This document shows, piece by piece, positions 11,160 to 23,548 of a DNA stretch of 64,000 nt. Positions within the stretch are counted from its first letter, which is position 1. Each line of letters opens with the position of its first letter. The stretch lies in contig AP031353.1 of NCBI GenBank assembly GCA_037833965.1, positions 13,394,501-13,458,500 of the forward strand. The letters run 5' to 3'. The DNA is from Marchantia polymorpha subsp. ruderalis (lineage: Eukaryota > Streptophyta > Marchantiopsida > Marchantiales > Marchantiaceae). The translations under genes were made by a program, and so were the position numbers. A model generated the notes under the pieces. That model ran no database searches and was not told where the DNA came from. It saw only the letters and a list, made by a program, of their open reading frames with translations.

Positions 11160-12600
11160 ATATGGATCTTTGTGACTCATTTCCTACGCTGTGATTGACC
11201 TTGATCTGAATCTCCTATATCTAAAAGCCAGTTCACAGACATCAGAATTATTGACCCCCTGGCGGGTCCCAGTAACTAAAATATGAAAGACCAAGATCGT
11301 GTACTTGTCTATTAACTTCACTGGATGTCAGTCATCGCACAGCACTCACTTTTGGAGGCACCACACTCTAAATAATAACCGGTAGTTAGCGAAGGCTATA
11401 GAAACTCGTTCAGTTTTAGTACGAAAACTCGTAGATAAATGACTCAGGATGCAGAGTCTATGTGGAAGAATCAGGATATACCAGTAAATGTTGCTAAGTA
11501 TATGATCTCGCATCTGCGAAATCCAGGGCAGACGATTGCAGATTATTCTGAACCATAGGAGCCAAATTAGGCGAATTGCTTTTGCTTCGCAAATGCTTAA
11601 GTCAATTAGCGTCACTTGCTTCTGACAGACCCTGCTGTCCGAAAATCCCTGTCGCAGATTTTAAAAGTACTCACAAAATGCATACATAAGCGATACTGAC
11701 TGCCTCAGCGATTCTGAACCTCGCTGCTTCATTTATCAACTTCTATACACGTTTACTTGCAATATGCGTTTGGAAGATCGTACTACAATGGGATAAGAAC
11801 AGACAAGAAGAACGGGTTGAATTTTCTAAGCCCAGAAACTGTTAAAAAGGAAACGAAGACTCAACTCTGTGAATATTATAAGATAAACGCTAGAGTCTAA
11901 GCACTACTTACTATAGTGGTCCTATTGCATAGGAGAACAGAGTCTCGAGAATATTTTTATCTACATTTTCATTCGGAAAATTTTGAGAAGTCATGTCTCA
12001 CAAGTTTATCAACTCGAGCAAGGTGACAAGATCTTTCGTCACCTCATCTCTGTTCTACGATGTAATACTCGACGCTTTATTAGACAAACACGATCCTAAG
12101 AAACCGTCAGCTATATTGAATGGGAACCTTACATCCAAGGGTTTTGACTCCACCTCTGAGAGACCAAACATCTCAGAGTACAGTCAACACGAAGTCTGGT
12201 ACTATGTGAACAGCACTCATTAGGATTCCAGCCGCAAAGGCTGCAACTGAGCAACATGCTATATAATAATGGTTGTCAACGGCCGTCATAGAGCTCGTCG
12301 GAATTTGAAATATATAAAATCTAGCGATTGGATCGACATATCATAAATACAGCAGACCCAGCTCCATGTACATTAATTTATAGACAATTTTCTTCATCCT
12401 TGAAGTTAGATCGATAATAAGACAATCAAAGGGCCAATGAATCTTAGACACGGGCATATATTCATCTTATGGAAGTCCACAAGAAAAATTACAACACTTG
12501 AATTCTCCCCAGGTTGTGAACTCTGTGCAATGATTACAGCAATTTCTATGTGCTTGCCCGATCCCACTTTTCACATCCTCACTGGTTACGGAACCTAGAA
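11160..12600. other. Upstream region of the germin-like gene
   Basis: No second gene is recognised. This is probably intergenic and promoter sequence of the germin-like gene that starts at 12744. Confidence 0.4.
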
Positions 12601-12609
12601 GCTGGACAC

Positions 12610-12618
12610 TATAAATAT
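12610..12618 (+). promoter_or_regulatory. Probable TATA box of germin-like gene
   Basis: The sequence tataaatat lies 126-134 bases upstream of the ATG at 12744, a normal distance for a plant TATA box plus a ~100-base leader. A C/A-rich leader follows. Confidence 0.55.
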
Positions 12619-12743
12619 TTCAACCATTCTAAGGTTGCTCATCATTCAGTTCGAACCTTGAGCTCCAGATTGCCAATTGAAACACAGCAGTGTTCGAGGT
12701 TTACTTTCTTGTTCTAAACCTCTACCTTCGAGGTCACTCTGAA

Positions 12744-13376
12744 ATGGCATCTTCCTCTATGGCGGGTCAAGCAGGATGTCTGCTGTTTGGAATGCTGCTG
12801 TTAGCATTCTATGGAAGTCTTGTCCTGGGATCTGATCCCGACATCGTCACCGATTTTGGTATCAATGTAACATCGGGAGCAGATCTCCACTTCACAGGCT
12901 TCCGAGATCTACCAGAACAACCCACGGGACAAGTACACATCACGTTCGCTTTCGACACAGAATTCCCCGGCGTGATCGGTATGGGAATCGCACCTGCACT
13001 TTTGAAATTTGGTACGGACTCAGTCAACTCGTTCCACACACATCCTCGGGGCGCTGAGATTTTCGTCATCCTAGATGGAGAGCTTGATGCTGGAATTGTT
13101 GACACAGCCAACAACCTGTACACTGCAACGCTCAAGAAAGGAGATGTGTTCGTGTTCCCCATGGGTTTAATGCACTACCAGATCAACCGAAGCAAGACGA
13201 AGACAGCCACTGTCCTTGCAGCTTTCGCCAGCCAGAACGCAGGACGTGTCAGCCTCCCTCCCAACATGTTCAACACCGAGCCCCGCATTGAGACCGACAT
13301 CATAATGAAGTCTCTCTTCTTGGATAAGAAGACCGTCGAGCGCTTGAAAGCTTCTGACTTTCCCACCTTCGCATGA
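12744..13376 (+). CDS. Germin-like protein (secreted cupin)
   Basis: Intronless 210-residue cupin. Residues 1-29 form a signal peptide with a hydrophobic core (CLLFGMLLLAFYGSLVLG), so the product should be secreted to the apoplast or wall. Germin box 1 is HTHPRGAE at 98-105 and box 2 is PMGLMH..N at 139-148. H98, H100, E105 and H144 are the expected Mn-binding ligands. Germins are hexamers of cupin monomers, and family activities include superoxide dismutase and oxalate oxidase; the activity here cannot be read from the sequence. N-glycosylation sequons occur at N41 (NVT) and N148 (NRS). The mature protein has no cysteine, whereas classical germins carry an N-terminal disulfide pair. The start at 12744 is the first in-frame ATG; the frame is open upstream but has no ATG. 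A TATA box lies at 12610. Confidence 0.93.
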   Translation: MASSSMAGQAGCLLFGMLLLAFYGSLVLGSDPDIVTDFGINVTSGADLHFTGFRDLPEQPTGQVHITFAFDTEFPGVIGMGIAPALLKFGTDSVNSFHTHPRGAEIFVILDGELDAGIVDTANNLYTATLKKGDVFVFPMGLMHYQINRSKTKTATVLAAFASQNAGRVSLPPNMFNTEPRIETDIIMKSLFLDKKTVERLKASDFPTFA

Positions 13377-14376
13377 TGATACTCAGAACTAACGGTTTCC
13401 AGCCTCAGAACTGTCCACTTATAGTCGTTCTACCATATACAGACATACATAAATAACTACTATTAATTCTGAACTGAGGATTACACTGCACGAAGAGATT
13501 CCATGATTATGCTGGTTCTAAGGCATGGAAGGGATTAGAGGAATAATTCCTCGACTGCAGCAAGTTGCATTTGTAATTTTGAACTTTTGGATACCAGTCC
13601 ATCTGATCAATATATAACCAGTTTTGGGTTTGTGACCCCTGAATTGTGATATGTGTGTAGTACTTAGTCGAAACATGTCGCTGTGGTAGAACAGAAAATC
13701 TTCCTTTCACTTCCTTACACAATATCATGATGTGTTTGTTGTTGAGTGCCCAATTGACTGCTTAGCAAATAAAGCTATATATATAGCATAGCAATCAGTG
13801 ATTTTATCTTTATGCTTCTTTAAGATATCCATCAATCGAACGTGTATTCGTATCCAGACAACTTTGTTTGAAGACCTGAACAGAATGGAAAGAAGGTCCG
13901 ATCATGATATGTGTGCACTTGTATTCTGAAATTTCTGCTGTTGATTCCAACTGTCTCAACGTATCAGAGTATTAGTAGGTCCATGCTTTTTTTTCCAGAG
14001 AGAAAACCAAGTCGTTAGTACAACACGTCTAGACTACAGAACACACAACTTGCAAACGCAGCGAGTTCACTACTTTCGGAAGGTCAACTTGTGAGAGACT
14101 TGTTTTCAACCAGTTCTCGGGGAAGATTTCACTGTCTAGTCCAGTACTATGGAAGCTTATCGGTATCTGCAACGAATTGAAATCGTAAAAGATCCGTGCA
14201 TCCTAGTCGCATCCAAGGGAGTTCGTAAACTGCCATTACAACCGTCGATTCTGTTATGCCCTTGTGATGATGCTTCTGGAGATGTGAGCAGAGGATCCAG
14301 GATAAGGAAGGACACCAATGCTTCCCTGGCTTACAGATTTTGTACATCTTTCAACAAAGCACGTCCAGCATGGATG
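13377..14376. other. 3' flank of germin-like gene
   Basis: Holds the likely 3' UTR. A candidate polyadenylation signal aataaa lies at 13768-13773, and weaker AT-rich candidates lie near 13450. A 92-codon frame at 14149-14427 has no recognisable domain. Its last codons fall in the segmental duplication that is also found at base 1. Confidence 0.4.
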
Positions 14377-15550
14377 CTGCACGTGAAGTGCTCTTGCTCT
14401 TACGAGGATGCAATGCACAGAAGATAGAGGCCAATCAGTTCCTCTGCTTTTTCAGTTGGATGAGATAGCCGATACACTGAAGGGGTTTTGCAGCCATGAA
14501 GGTATTGGTGAATCTCCTACAATATGAAATCTCTAAAAACACTTGACAGGTGTTTTGTCCAAATGTAAAAAATGAACGAGATTCTAAAGTCCACAATCAA
14601 TCTAATTATTCACAAAATAAATAATCAATCAAGTAGAAAAGTCAAACATAAGAATAGTATTTCTTTTGCATTCATATAAAGATCGATTTTATTAAAAAAC
14701 TGAATTTGTCTTATTTACTACATTGTGTTCCCGCATGTAGCCCAAAGTAATCAGCCTTTTGAATATTAATAAAACCTCGAACAACACATTATCTTATATG
14801 TCGCTCAACTGCCTAACTACGTGATTGGAGAAATTCTGTTCTCGCTGTATAATGAAATATTATCTCACATAAATGATTGTGGCAAGAACCATGATTTATT
14901 TAGAAAAGAAAATCAAAAGCGTTTACAATTAATTTTACAAAGACAATTCTGTATATATCACAAGTTCGATAATATCTCAGAATGAAGCAAAAATAATACA
15001 TAATAAATTTGGCCTGTTTTCAGTATTGGTCGTAAAAACCGTTTTCATCTGTCAATCTTAAAACTGATGTTTATTGATTTTTGAGAAAAATAACAACTTG
15101 TGGACACTTTTGGACAGCAAATTTTTAATTTTAATAATTCTTGTAGAATTTCTATCAACGAAATGCTTATTACGCTAATATATATGATAAGATGTCCAAA
15201 AAGAGAAAAATACACTTTAAATTCATTTTGAAAAATCAGTGAACATTTTCAAATTTTTCCATGTAAGATTTAAGAAATTACAATGTAAATCTATAAATTT
15301 AAAATCAAAAAAATTCGAAATAAAAACATCAAATTTGTTAATGAATCATTATCAAATTAAAATAATTTTTTTTTTTGAAAGCAGTGTTGAAATTTAATCA
15401 TTGCATTTTTGAAGTGACAGAAATCAATCAAAAGTTTAGCGAAAGTAATGAATATTTGAACTACCTACAACAATAAATGATAAATAAATAAAAGATAATT
15501 AAAAAACCTATATATTTTGAGAATAATAATTCAAATTTACAAAGAAAAAT
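14377..15550. repeat. Segmental duplication, right copy
   Basis: Matches 1-1100 (see that entry). The two copies are 14376 bp apart in direct orientation and the germin-like gene lies between them. Confidence 0.8.
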
Positions 15551-18120
15551 GTAAGCTGTAATGAGGAAGTAAATTTTTTTTTATCACATGGTGCAATAAT
15601 TTGAATTCTCATCAATGAATTCTTTTGATGATGAAAAAAATTATATATGTTGTGAGCAACCTTATAATGATGAACGAATGATTGCTTTGATACTTTAAAA
15701 AATGTGATGTGTTATACATTTCAAATTTTAACACAATACAATGTGTGAGCTTGAATATTTTATATATCAGAATTTAAAATTTATGAACTGAAGTTTTGAT
15801 ACAAAAACTTCATACAAGATAAGAATCAAAAAAATAAGAGCTCGCATGAGGATGTAAAAAAATTTACAAATCAAGTAAACCGTTTTATAAAATCTTTGTT
15901 TATAACATTCTATAATACTAAAATTCAATGTTTCCTTCATTGCAAAAGGTTAAGAAGATACAACTCGAGTTAGTTAATTTTGTAAAAAGGCTAGTAAAAA
16001 GGCTAGAAAGTAATTTTGTAATTTTTTTACAAAAATTCTTAAACTTTTTGTTCTATATGTCTCTATGTATTAATCAATAGACATGCTTGAAGTGAATAAA
16101 TTAAGCATTTTCTTTATATAACTAAAGTATAATGTAAAATGTGGATTGAATGAGATAAAATCATAATAATTGATCACTTGAAATGCATACATGATCTTAA
16201 AGACATTGATGAGTTTCACAAAAGTCCAGCATATTTTTTTAGATATTGTTATTTTGTTTGTATCTCATAATTCTGCAGGGTTTTGATCTTGCAATTTATA
16301 CAAATGACTTGCAAATCATCTATTTGTACTCTTGGCAATTTAGTCAAATATACTGCAAAGAATTTAAATCATATGTTTTTCAATGACATATTAAAATACG
16401 CAGAGAATACTAAGATCAATATTAAAAATAAAAGGTAAAAAATGTGTACTTTTGTGTTTCTATAGATATTGATTATTGAGTGGAAATAAAATTAACGAAA
16501 TTCACGAGAATGTCTTGCGTTATTTACCTGTAGGTTGTATAATTGTACTTATTTTTTTTTGGAAATCTTTTTAATGGTAGATAATGATTACAATCCAATA
16601 TTACCAACAAAATTGAGTGCAACCTATCTAACATATACAGTTTATGCTGTTACTTATTACCCATACTCAATAGAAAATCATTCCGATGTCAGTTCTTAGA
16701 AAACCGAACATTAATTATTGCATCAGTTTCAAAATTTATTTATTTATTTATGTTTCGAAATTTAGCTCTATAATCTGACTTATAGAGTTTCAAGACATGC
16801 AGTTTCAAGTTGTAGATCTTTGCATTTTTTTTTTGCTAAAAATGTTCATATTTCTCTTGAGACTTTCATATACATGATGATTCTCTGTATATTCTATTGA
16901 AAATAACATACTTGACGAGTAGTATCATTTTTTCAACCATTATCATTATTATGCAAAAGAAACCTTTTTTTGAATGTTAATCTCTGATTTTAATATATAG
17001 ATGGTTTTTTAATTGATATTATTTACAATGAATCAAAAGAATATAATTCATAAGAAAGAACAAATTATTCAAAAGAAAAATCACTTAAAGGTTTTGAAAA
17101 GATGTTGTTTATAGAACAGATTGTTGAATTTTTCCTTTAAAATTTATTGATATCAAATACACATCAGCTTGGTTTGCTTTCAACATTCAGATTGAATCAA
17201 AATCTTTGTCTGAATTACATTATAAAAGATCGTATATAAGATTAAAAAACATGTTAGCATTTTTCTAGCTAACAATTTTTCATCTAGAGCTTCAATATGA
17301 GGAATTGATACCACATTTTGATATTGAAGTTAAAAAATGTGCTAAATTGTGATTAAAAAAGGATATTTTTGATCATATGATAATAATAAATATTTCAATA
17401 TAATGGAAATAACTTTTTAAAAGAATATACATACAAAAAATTTCAAGAGTAAAAAAACAGTTATAATTTTTAATAGAAATATAATTTGGAAAAAAAATTT
17501 AAAATTCAATGAATATAGTTTCTTTCAAAATTCATAAAACATCAAGCTTGATTCCTTGAATTTCATAAAATCATTTTAAAATTCGAATTATGATATAATG
17601 AAGAATTAAAACTCCACAACATTGAATTAAGAATTATAACAGACCCTATAAAAATTTTATAATTTTTGAAGTTTAACGCATAATTATGAATTATTACCAT
17701 TTCACATAATTATTTACGCACTTAATATTTTAGACCGTTATTTAAAAAAATTTGAAATCTTTAAATACATCAATATACCTTAAAATATATATTTTACAAT
17801 ATAGTATGTAGAATTCTATTGATGATTTTATTTAAACAAGTAATGGATAAAAACTATATTTAATAAATGATATGAGATTTATTTTACAACTTCATATTCA
17901 ATAATTTTTTTTCAATCCTTATTTCAAATTTTTTTTATTAGACTTGTGCACAATATTGGGAGTTAACTAAGTTGTTATATACTATCTAGGTTAGAGTTTA
18001 GGTTTAGGATTTCAAATAATCATAAACACAAAAATCTTGTAACACTTTTGTTCACATGAACTCAAGTTGGAAGTTTGATCTAGTAAGCTTATATATTTCC
18101 AGAAACTTATCAGAATCTTT
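15550..18120. other. Very AT-rich non-coding stretch
   Basis: Long AT-rich DNA with many A and T runs. No gene, RNA or element recognised. Confidence 0.5.
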
Positions 18121-18124
18121 CCTT

Positions 18125-18189
18125 TTTTTGTCTGACAGTGCCTGGCCCTGTCAGACAAAAACATTTCTCGGCCCTACTGGCCGAGAAAT
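18125..18189. repeat. Two adjacent perfect hairpins
   Basis: 18125-18138 (tttttgtctgacag) pairs perfectly with 18148-18161 around a 9-base loop. One base on, 18163-18173 (atttctcggcc) pairs perfectly with 18179-18189 around a 5-base loop. The GC-rich stems stand out in a very AT-rich neighbourhood. Such tandem hairpins can mark transposon ends (Helitron 3' ends carry one) or structured RNAs, but no terminal motif or coding partner is visible. Confidence 0.9.
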
Positions 18190-20600
18190 TTAAGATTTTT
18201 TATATTTTTAGGCATTCTGGTTTTAATGTTGCAGTTTATTTAATATTTTCTTCTTCTTCTTCTCCTGCAGTCAACTTTTGACACCATTAGAATTAAGTCA
18301 CAAATGGATATTGATCATAGTTATTTAAACTTTTTATCGTTGTAGGACTTATACTCTCATACCTAAGTAAAATATGATCCACTTGAGTAATACATCTAAG
18401 AAGTTTGCTTTTTATGAATATGTTAGTGGTGTGAAAGGTTAAAGATCTTGGGATTCATAAGCCTGTAAAATTATTTTGGGTTTTTGATGAACCCAAATCA
18501 TTGAAATAGTAGGGGGTGTTTTAGTTTTCTAGTATGCACAAGAACAAATGTACTGCATTTATATAAGTTGATAAGTGAAAGATTGATCATTATGAAATTA
18601 ATAATGTGACACTAGAAAAAGTTCTAACACAGATGGATCAAATTTCTAAAGAGCAGAAATTGGAAAAACATATTATCTTTGGTGATATTCAAGTAAGGGT
18701 ATTAAACAATAGAGCTCAACCAAAATTGTCTACTAAGAGATCATTTAATTATAGAATTTCTAGATTCATAGAATTTCTTGGAGTTATGAATTATGACCTG
18801 ATTCATTGATTATTAAAAATCATGATATTGATATTGAGTATGATGATAACAGCGGTTGATCTTGGAAGAAGGATAGCATTATTTGCAATTGGTGATAACA
18901 AGACTTAAAAATCTTCTGAAAAATCAACTTTGATTGATAGTAAATGGATGTAGAAGCTAATAACAATTTTTTTGCTAATTCAAAACAAAGTTGATAGCTA
19001 GAAGTTTCATATAAGAAAAAGATGTGGATCAAAATAATTTTTGATCACCTATTGTAAAATATGTTACGATTTTAATGCTATGTGCATTTGCTTCAAATTT
19101 TAGCCTAGTTATGGATCATATGCAGAATAGGGTGAAACATACTACATCATGTTTTACATTATGCAAGTTCTGTGAAAGCTACTTTGACTATTAAACACAA
19201 AAAACTTATTTTTTGCATGTTTATTTGAAGATTGAAGCTAGAAAATTAGATTACATGAGAATGACGCTAAATTCAACTGAGCTGATGCAATATGAAAAGT
19301 TATTTCTGGGATAATTTCAGCAGATTTTTTGTTATTTTGCAAGTTTTGCATGAGAAACAAAACAATTACAACTTATCAAAAAATTTATAATCTTCATGTA
19401 TATATTGTTTTTATAAATTTTTTTGGCTACGACTTATTTAAGTTAGCTCTAGTTCAAGTAGTAATATATGGTAATTTTTGTAAAAGAATTTTTTTGTGTA
19501 GAATTTAGAATAAAGATTTAACTGGTTAGACTAAATCTAAAATTGTCTTAGTATGAACTGTAAGTTCTAAAAGTTTAAAGATCTCAAATAACATGTTGAA
19601 ACCTAAACATTGATACAATAAAACTTCTAGAACGTTTAGATAATCAATGACATATAGTCACTTGAAGAGATTAATCAACTTTACCAAGATTTATTTTTGT
19701 AAATCTTGGTATATTTGATTAAATTTGATTAAAATAAAATATCATGTATCATTATGGTGATTTTAAAGTAGTATAAAAGGAGAGCTAGACAAGAGATTAT
19801 CAAGAAAATTTAAAAAGATCATTGTGTGAAAATTTGTACTATTAATAATAGTTTGAGTTCCGCTGTCATCTTCAAGTGTTGATGAGTGATTGAATTTGAG
19901 AGATAAATGAAAAAAGTTGTGTGAGAGTTTGTTTGCAAGATGGAAATATAATACAATCATGAACAATCAAAAAGCCATATGAGATAAATTTGAATGATAA
20001 TTAATTAGGAACTCACATTTTTGGTTCCGTTGACAATATTGAAATAAATTTCTTGCGCGACAGAAAATGAAAATATATGTGATGTTGACATTGGGACTAA
20101 GAGAGCAAGTAACAAAAAGCATACTTGAAATCAATGTATACTTTGTGTATCCAATAATCTTGTATCATGACTTAAAAATTATTTTGTATGTCCGTTCTTT
20201 TGAACTTGTAGATTTGGAAGTAGAGTGATAAAAAATTATAGAGATTAAAAAAATTACGGGAAGAAAACATTTTTTTAAATATTCATTAATTTTGGAGTGA
20301 AGAATAAATTTTTATAACTTCATTTTTAGATCTAAATTTTAGCAAAAATCATGATCGTTAGAAGTACAAATTGTACGATGTTGTGCATAAATTTTTACTG
20401 TTCATTATGTCTATAGCAAAAGTAATTTAGCTTGATCCAGTTATCTTTTCATTGATATGTACTATTCTTGTTCATAATCTACTCTATCATTCTTAAATAC
20501 AATGTATGATAACATGTTATAAGAAAAAAGCTAGATTTTTATCATATCATTTAAGCCTAGTAAAAATACACTCATTTTCAACAAACATAGGTATAAGAAT
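18190..20600. other. AT-rich non-coding stretch with one small hairpin
   Basis: No gene recognised. A 67-codon frame at 18606-18809 sits in sequence with a weakly protein-like composition but has no known motif and no open continuation. A perfect 12-bp hairpin (arms taccaagattta, 6-base loop) lies at 19682-19711. Confidence 0.45.
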
Positions 20601-23244
20601 CTAAGCACTTTTGGCTGCTAAGATTGCATAAAGAACATAGATTGGACCAAATCTCTGATTCACATCACTAGAGATCTACAAGGGCATAGCATGAACTCAA
20701 TTTAGTTGGAGTCACTAGCCTCGGAGTAATCCCACGAAGTCATGAATTTATTACTCAGCTTGAGCTTGCTGAACGACTCCCTAAATATCTTATTATTAAA
20801 CCAGTCAGAATCTGTAAGATCACCAAATGAACTTTTCTAGGGTCTGAACTTGGATTGTCGACCTAAATTTGCCCTGGAGACCTAAATGTGTATCTAGGTT
20901 TCACGACACACCTGCGTCTGCTCTTTTGTTGGTCTATGTTGATATACAAGAGTAGGACCGCATCTGTTTATAAGTTCCTGTCATCAAGTTGCTCCTTTAG
21001 CGGGATTTGCCTAATCAGCTGCAAAAGTAAGCCTTTTGCATTGTACTCACTTTATGGACCTCTGGACTTCGAGCGTCTCCTCGTGCTTTGGCTCTTCAAG
21101 CATGTGTTTCTGGAACACACGCTGCCCAAGCCTTGTGCATGCAATAAATTAATGCTCTCGTGATGCGAGCATACCAACAGGGTCTTCCGAATGAACCGTT
21201 GTGAATTTATTCTTCAGTGACATTGAGAAACGGCAACGACTCAATATTTATATAGCATCAAGAGTATGTGGCAAAAATAGAAATTATACTGTGGTTGACG
21301 ATTAGATCGCTGCCTTTGAATGAACGACGCTGCGCTGAAGATGTTTCAACCTGTGGTCGACATACCCTTGAACTGATCTGATGAAAGCTGTGATGAGGAT
21401 CCCCGGTTGATCATGTATTTTGAGTATCAGGATTCTTCGCATTTGCAGCTTGTAATGTAAAGTCCTCCATAGTCCAGAATTCACACTATTTCGAAACTCG
21501 GAATACTCTATAATTGAAATACTCATTTCTTCGATTTCATTTTCAGTCAAGGCCAATGTTCACGTGTTTTGATGTTTATTTGTCTTGTTTTCATTAGTCC
21601 AAGCCATCGAGATTCTATATACCAGGCTGTACGCTGCATATCTTGATCCGGGCCGCTAACTGTGCCAACGTAACGTCGAAGAAGAGAACTGCATAGATTG
21701 ATATCGCATCGCTTGCTAATCGTCCACTCAACAATCAACTTGTACACAACAACAACGTTCACTAGACAGCGTCGCTGTGTACAAGTGGACGCTTCCCTAT
21801 TTATTATTGCCAGAATGTTCGTTCCATCCATAGAGTGATCGCTTTGGATTGGCACTTCTTCCCGATATGCAAACTCCACAGATGTTTTCGAGTCTTTTCT
21901 TTGGTATATAATGACTCTCCCGTTCCGCGAGGACTTCGGGTCCTAAAATTTTTTTCAAAACTACAGCGGAACCCAGAAAGACCCGCCACACATCTGTATA
22001 TTGAAATCAAGTTTTAGAGATATGTGCTCGCTTGTTGGTTATTTTATTTAGTTGAGCCTATATGGTTATATCGACCATATATTCTCTCTCTCTGTCTCTC
22101 TCTCCCTCAATTTGTCTATATAATAGTTCGAAGAATTTTGAGAGTAGCCGCTGTTGGCAATGATAGACAACAGAAAGACAAAATATACAAACACCGACCA
22201 TTGAGCAAGGTTTTCTAATGATAGAATCATAGTGAACAGAAACTCCGTCGATGTGTACAAGCAGTCATGAATTTGGGCTGGTGGTTTCGATATCGATGAC
22301 CGGATTCTCCACAGATGTCTCAAAATGCGCAGCGGCGTGACGGTCATCTCAGAGCTGCGTTGTGCATGTTGACGAGGAAGACAAAAGAATTGTCCCAATC
22401 TGAATATGATAAAGTTTTTGCCGACGAGGAGAGATCCTTCTGGGGACGTGAACGTGATTGTGCATGTCTTCCGCCTCGTGGATGCTAATACATCTGTGGT
22501 TATAATAAAAGATTCTCCGTCTCACTGTCATCTGAACGGATGAGTACGGTTCATGCAGCACCTTCATTCTTGCTTCTGCTTCATTCACAATCATTTCGAG
22601 GTTCATTCCTTCCAAGATACCACTTGAGTGACGAAAGGCCAAGTTGTTCTGAACACACTGCCATCGCCTTCAGTTGTCTCCTCAATTCAGTGTGTTACAG
22701 TGCAGGTCTTCCTGGTCTCGAGGACAGTGAATTGTGATCATTTCTACTTTAATCTCGCGGAGGTTGTATGTCAGGAGATCACCCTGAAACGACGTGTCGG
22801 AAGCTAGAGGGGAGTGTGGTCTCGGCTGGATGGGAAGCTCGGTGTAGCTTACGCCTAGCCAGGGTAGCGGCTCGCTGCAAGCTTAAGGTGCACTGCAGAG
22901 ATATACCTGCAGCAAAAGAAGACAAAGCGCACCATTAGGCACGGCCTGCGTGATATATGTCTGGGAAAGGTTCTGACTGTAGGTGAATCTGGTGATGACT
23001 CCAGCCATGTGGCAAAGAAAATTCTCCCAAAATTATGGAGATGTGGCGAGGCTCTGCAGGGACGATTGTATGGCAACAGCGAGGGGAAGGCCCGAGGAGG
23101 CGGGGCTTTTGCCTGTGGAATTTTTGTTCTCTCCTCGGACGAGCAGTGATGTCGTGATTTTCTGGAGGATCACAGGCCAACAGATTCACACTGTGAGACT
23201 CTGCGGAGCTTGACCTGCCTCCCCCATGCTGAACCTGGTGGGAG
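20600..23244. other. GC-balanced upstream region of H+-ATPase gene 1
   Basis: Composition becomes more balanced here and overlapping frames on both strands (21.3-23.2 kb) carry no recognisable domain. A CT microsatellite lies near 22082-22108. The right part is the likely promoter and leader of gene 1. Confidence 0.4.
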
Positions 23245-23252
23245 TGACGTCA
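23245..23252 (+). promoter_or_regulatory. TGACGTCA bZIP-type site upstream of gene 1
   Basis: A perfect palindromic ACGT element (TGACGTCA) lies about 300 bases upstream of the gene 1 ATG. Such sites bind plant TGA/bZIP factors. Its position near a promoter is suggestive only, and no clear TATA box was found for gene 1. Confidence 0.3.
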
Positions 23253-23548
23253 GAAGGCGTTCACTGAGGAGTTTAAAGACTCGGAAGCCGAGATGTTTCT
23301 CACACCTCCAGCCTGAACGTGTGTGAGTGTCTTTCTTCTCCTTCAATTCGAGCGTGCCTGGAGCAGCTCTTCAGCCCTTGCATACGTATGGACCTTGTGG
23401 CTCTGAAGTGATGAGCTAAATCAAACTGAGAGAATGGTGGGACACGAAGAAGAAGAGTTTTGTTCTGAACACCGATCACACTGACGGCAATTGAATATTC
23501 AATTCGTCGACTTGAACGAGAAGAATTTGTGCTTTTCAGCCGAGCAAG

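Noticed and set aside
12690-12743. Longer germin-like start (18 extra codons)
   Set aside because: The upstream frame has no ATG, only GTG at 12690. It would also put charged residues before the signal peptide.
14149-14427. 92-codon ORF downstream of the germin-like gene
   Set aside because: No domain and no promoter. The duplicated copy at base 1 covers too little (about 50 nt) to show coding constraint.
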